Shown piece after piece: positions 61,915-64,000 of a stretch of 64,000 nucleotides of DNA. The position numbers were made by a program, and so were the translations under genes. How positions within the stretch are numbered: the stretch's first letter is position 1; every line of letters starts with the position of its first letter. The notes below the pieces were generated by a model that had not been told where the DNA came from, searched no databases, and worked only from the letters and a program-made list of their open reading frames with translations. The stretch spans positions 8,504,131 through 8,568,130 of the forward strand of contig OZ059894.1 of the NCBI GenBank assembly GCA_964057225.1, in the 5' to 3' direction. This DNA comes from Auanema rhodensis. Its lineage: Eukaryota; Nematoda; Chromadorea; Rhabditida; Rhabditidae.

Positions 61915-62087
61915 TATTTTTTGATTTGTTAACTGAAATCGAAGTATTAATGATTCTGATTCATTATCAAATCATCACGCTTTGTCCTTTTTTGTAAAAA
62001 AATGACTTAAGAAGTTGAAGAATATATTATATTCCCACAATTTCACGAAAACTCTCCTATTTTTTGAAAATTACTTCTAAACTTTAT

Positions 62088-62159
62088 GGCCGAATGGTCT
62101 AGGGGTATGATTCTCGCTTCGGGTGCGAGAGGTCCCGGGTTCAATTCCCGGTTCGGCCC
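62088..62159 (+). tRNA. tRNA-Pro(CGG) copy R8
   Basis: Consensus copy with T6 terminator. Confidence 0.97.
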
Positions 62160-62332
62160 AATTTTTTGATTTGATAACTCAAATCGAAGTATTAATGATT
62201 CTGATTCATAATCTAATCATCACGCTTTGTCCTTTTTTGTAAAAAAATGACTTAAGAAGTTGAAAAATATATTATATTCCCACAATTTCACGAAAACTCT
62301 CCTATTTTTTGAAAATTACTTCTAAACTTTAT

Positions 62333-62404
62333 GGCCGAATGGTCTAGGCGTATGATTCTCGCTTCGGGTGCGAGAGGTCCCGTGTTCAATTCTCGGTTCG
62401 GCCC
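62333..62404 (+). tRNA. tRNA-Pro(CGG) copy R9, degenerate
   Basis: D-loop G to C, and a T52-T62 mismatch inside the T-stem. Confidence 0.85.
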
Positions 62405-62577
62405 AATTTTTTGATTTGATAACTCAAATCGAAGTATTATTGATTCTCATTCATAATGTATTCATCACGCTTTGTCCTTTTTTGTAAAAAAATGACTAAA
62501 CAAATTAAAGAATATATTATAAATTAACAATTTAACAAAAACTCTCCTATTTTTTGAAAATAACTTTCAAACTTCAT

Positions 62578-62649
62578 GGCCGAATGGTCTAGGGGTATGA
62601 TTCTCGCTTCGGGTGCGAGAGGTCCCGGGTTCAATTCCCGGTTCGGCCC
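62578..62649 (+). tRNA. tRNA-Pro(CGG) copy R10
   Basis: Consensus copy with T6 terminator. Confidence 0.97.
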
Positions 62650-62822
62650 AATTTTTTGATTTGATAACTCAAATCGAAGTATTAATGATTCTGATTCATA
62701 ATCTAATCATCACGCTTTGTCCTTTTTTGTAAAAAAATGACTTAAGAAGTTGAAGAATATATTATATTCCCACAATTTCACGAAAACTCTCCTATTTTTT
62801 GAAAATTACTTCTAAACTTTAT

Positions 62823-62894
62823 GGCCGAATGGTCTAGGGGTATGATTCTCGCTTCGGGTGCGAGAGGTCCCGGGTTCAATTCCCGGTTCGGCCC
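62823..62894 (+). tRNA. tRNA-Pro(CGG) copy R11
   Basis: Consensus copy with T6 terminator. Confidence 0.97.
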
Positions 62895-63067
62895 AATTTT
62901 TTGATTTGATAACTCAAATCGAAGTATTAATGATTCTGATTCATTATCAAATCATCACGCTTTGTCCTGTCTTGTAAAAAAATGACTAAACAAGTTAAAG
63001 AATATATTATATTCCCACAATTTCACGAAAACTCTCCTATTTTTTGAAAATTACTTCTAAACTTTAT

Positions 63068-63139
63068 GGCCGAATGGTCTAGGGGTATGATTCTCGCTTC
63101 GGGTGCGAGAGGTCCCGGGTTCAATTCCCGGTTCGGCCC
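63068..63139 (+). tRNA. tRNA-Pro(CGG) copy R12
   Basis: Consensus copy; last before the inverted LTR piece. Confidence 0.97.
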
Positions 63140-63305
63140 AATTTTTTGATTTGTTAACTGAAATCGAAGTATTATTGATTCTCATTCATAATGTAATCAT
63201 CAAGCTTTGTCATGTTCAAAAATGACTAAACAAGTTAAAGAATATATTATAAATTAACAATTTCACAAAATCTTTCTTATTTTTTGAAAATTACTTCTAA
63301 ACTTC

Positions 63306-63465
63306 GTTCCGTTATGCTCCCGCGTCGATCTTACAGACCAATGGAGTCTACAAGATGAGCGTGGTAGTATTCCAGATGTAGCGTTTAAACATGGAGCATA
63401 AGGATAAACATAAGACTCGAGAAAGATTGGTTTATTATATCTACGTGATTACAATAAGATACATA
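63306..63465 (-). repeat. Inverted, partial LTR closing the right array
   Basis: The sequence from GTTCCGTTATGCTC onward is the reverse complement of the LTR ends at 57746 and 60306, recognisable through the antisense of the polyadenylation patch to about 63465. It is more diverged than the other two copies. Confidence 0.8.
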
Positions 63466-64000
63466 TAACTAAGTAATCAGTATCTGGAAAGAATTAAAAA
63501 AATTTTTAACCAAATTATGAAAGTTTTAACCCTCTTTAACGAATACTAGACTATGTTTTATTGGCGAACGTGCTTATAAAATAATAAAAACAAGTTTTTA
63601 AGCATAACGCTCTAACAAGTGTAGACAAAAAGTTAACTATTTTTTTTTGCTAGAGTTTGGTTGTTTGTTTCAATTTGTGTGAGTTGAGAAAAAAAATAGA
63701 AAAGTTTTGCGTAATACCAAATAACTTCTAAATTGAGTCATTGATTACTCAAGTGAAGACTGTTGCTCAGATATTGTTGCAAACTATGTCTTTCATTTTT
63801 CGTCTCATCTAGTATGGGGAAGTTAGTTGAAATTAGGAAGGTTCGAACTATATGATAAAGAATTATCTTCTCACATTTCCCGTGTTCATTATGCTCTAGT
63901 TTACTTTTTGACTTAAGAGTGACTTGTTTTAGAGGACTCGTTATAAAATTTGTGTTCTAGTATTACTTTAAAGAAAGTTATTACAAAACAATTTACAATA
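63466..64000. other. Right flank, nothing recognised
   Basis: AT-rich sequence without open frames of note or RNA-like structure that I can support. Confidence 0.4.

Larger units (their letters stand above)
60307..63305 (+). repeat. Right tRNA-Pro(CGG) tandem array, 12 units
   Basis: Units of 243-245 bp in the opposite orientation to the left arm, each with one plus-strand tRNA-Pro and a T5-T6 terminator. Seven of twelve tRNAs carry changes, a higher share of clearly damaging ones than on the left. Several spacers have CAATTTCACGAAAACTC, which on the left is found only next to copies 1 and 2. Confidence 0.97.

Overview
The window looks like nematode nuclear DNA. It is AT-rich, its genes are cut by many short introns (35-60 nt) that mostly end in TTTTCAG or TTTAG, and one gene is a SPE-42/DCST-type sperm-egg fusion protein with the C4C4 RING end seen in worms. 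A spirurian (clade III) worm is possible, but the sequence does not settle it.

Left part (1-14.2 kb): the first exons of an unrecognised minus-strand gene (1-215), the Utp12 part of a WDR43/UTP5 ribosome-biogenesis gene (1500-2676, plus), an ambiguous GC-richer stretch (about 3.3-4.1 kb), and a nine-exon BED zinc-finger gene (7534-14194, plus). From 14.2 to 31.6 kb lies a pyrimidine-rich, microsatellite-studded desert with no gene I can support.

Middle (31.6-46.9 kb): a 21-exon FERM protein of the Expanded/FRMD6 type with three PPxY motifs (31668-37080, plus); an FLVCR/SLC49-family transporter (38157-40157, minus); a 21-exon SPE-42/DCST1-like gene (41005-44553, plus); and a second FLVCR/SLC49 paralog (44693-46856, plus) starting only 139 bp after spe-42 ends. 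The exon joins given for these genes keep frame throughout; the exceptions are two unresolved 5' ends.

Right part (47.4-63.3 kb): a very large tandem array of tRNA-Pro(CGG) genes. Forty-one copies lie on the minus strand (47431-57300) and twelve on the plus strand (60378-63139), each in a unit of about 245 bp. Between the arms sits a damaged LTR retroelement of Ty3/gypsy type (57411-60306) with a DD35E integrase remnant; a third, inverted LTR piece (from 63306) closes the right arm. The LTR ends sit exactly at the array borders, which suggests an LTR-mediated inversion of part of one original array. Some copies carry altered anticodons (CGU), a recurring anticodon-stem mismatch, or damaged promoter and T-arm positions.

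The protein genes do not obviously form one pathway. The one local theme is the spe-42/FLVCR neighbourhood, where two transporter paralogs flank a sperm-fusion gene and one may be co-transcribed with it.
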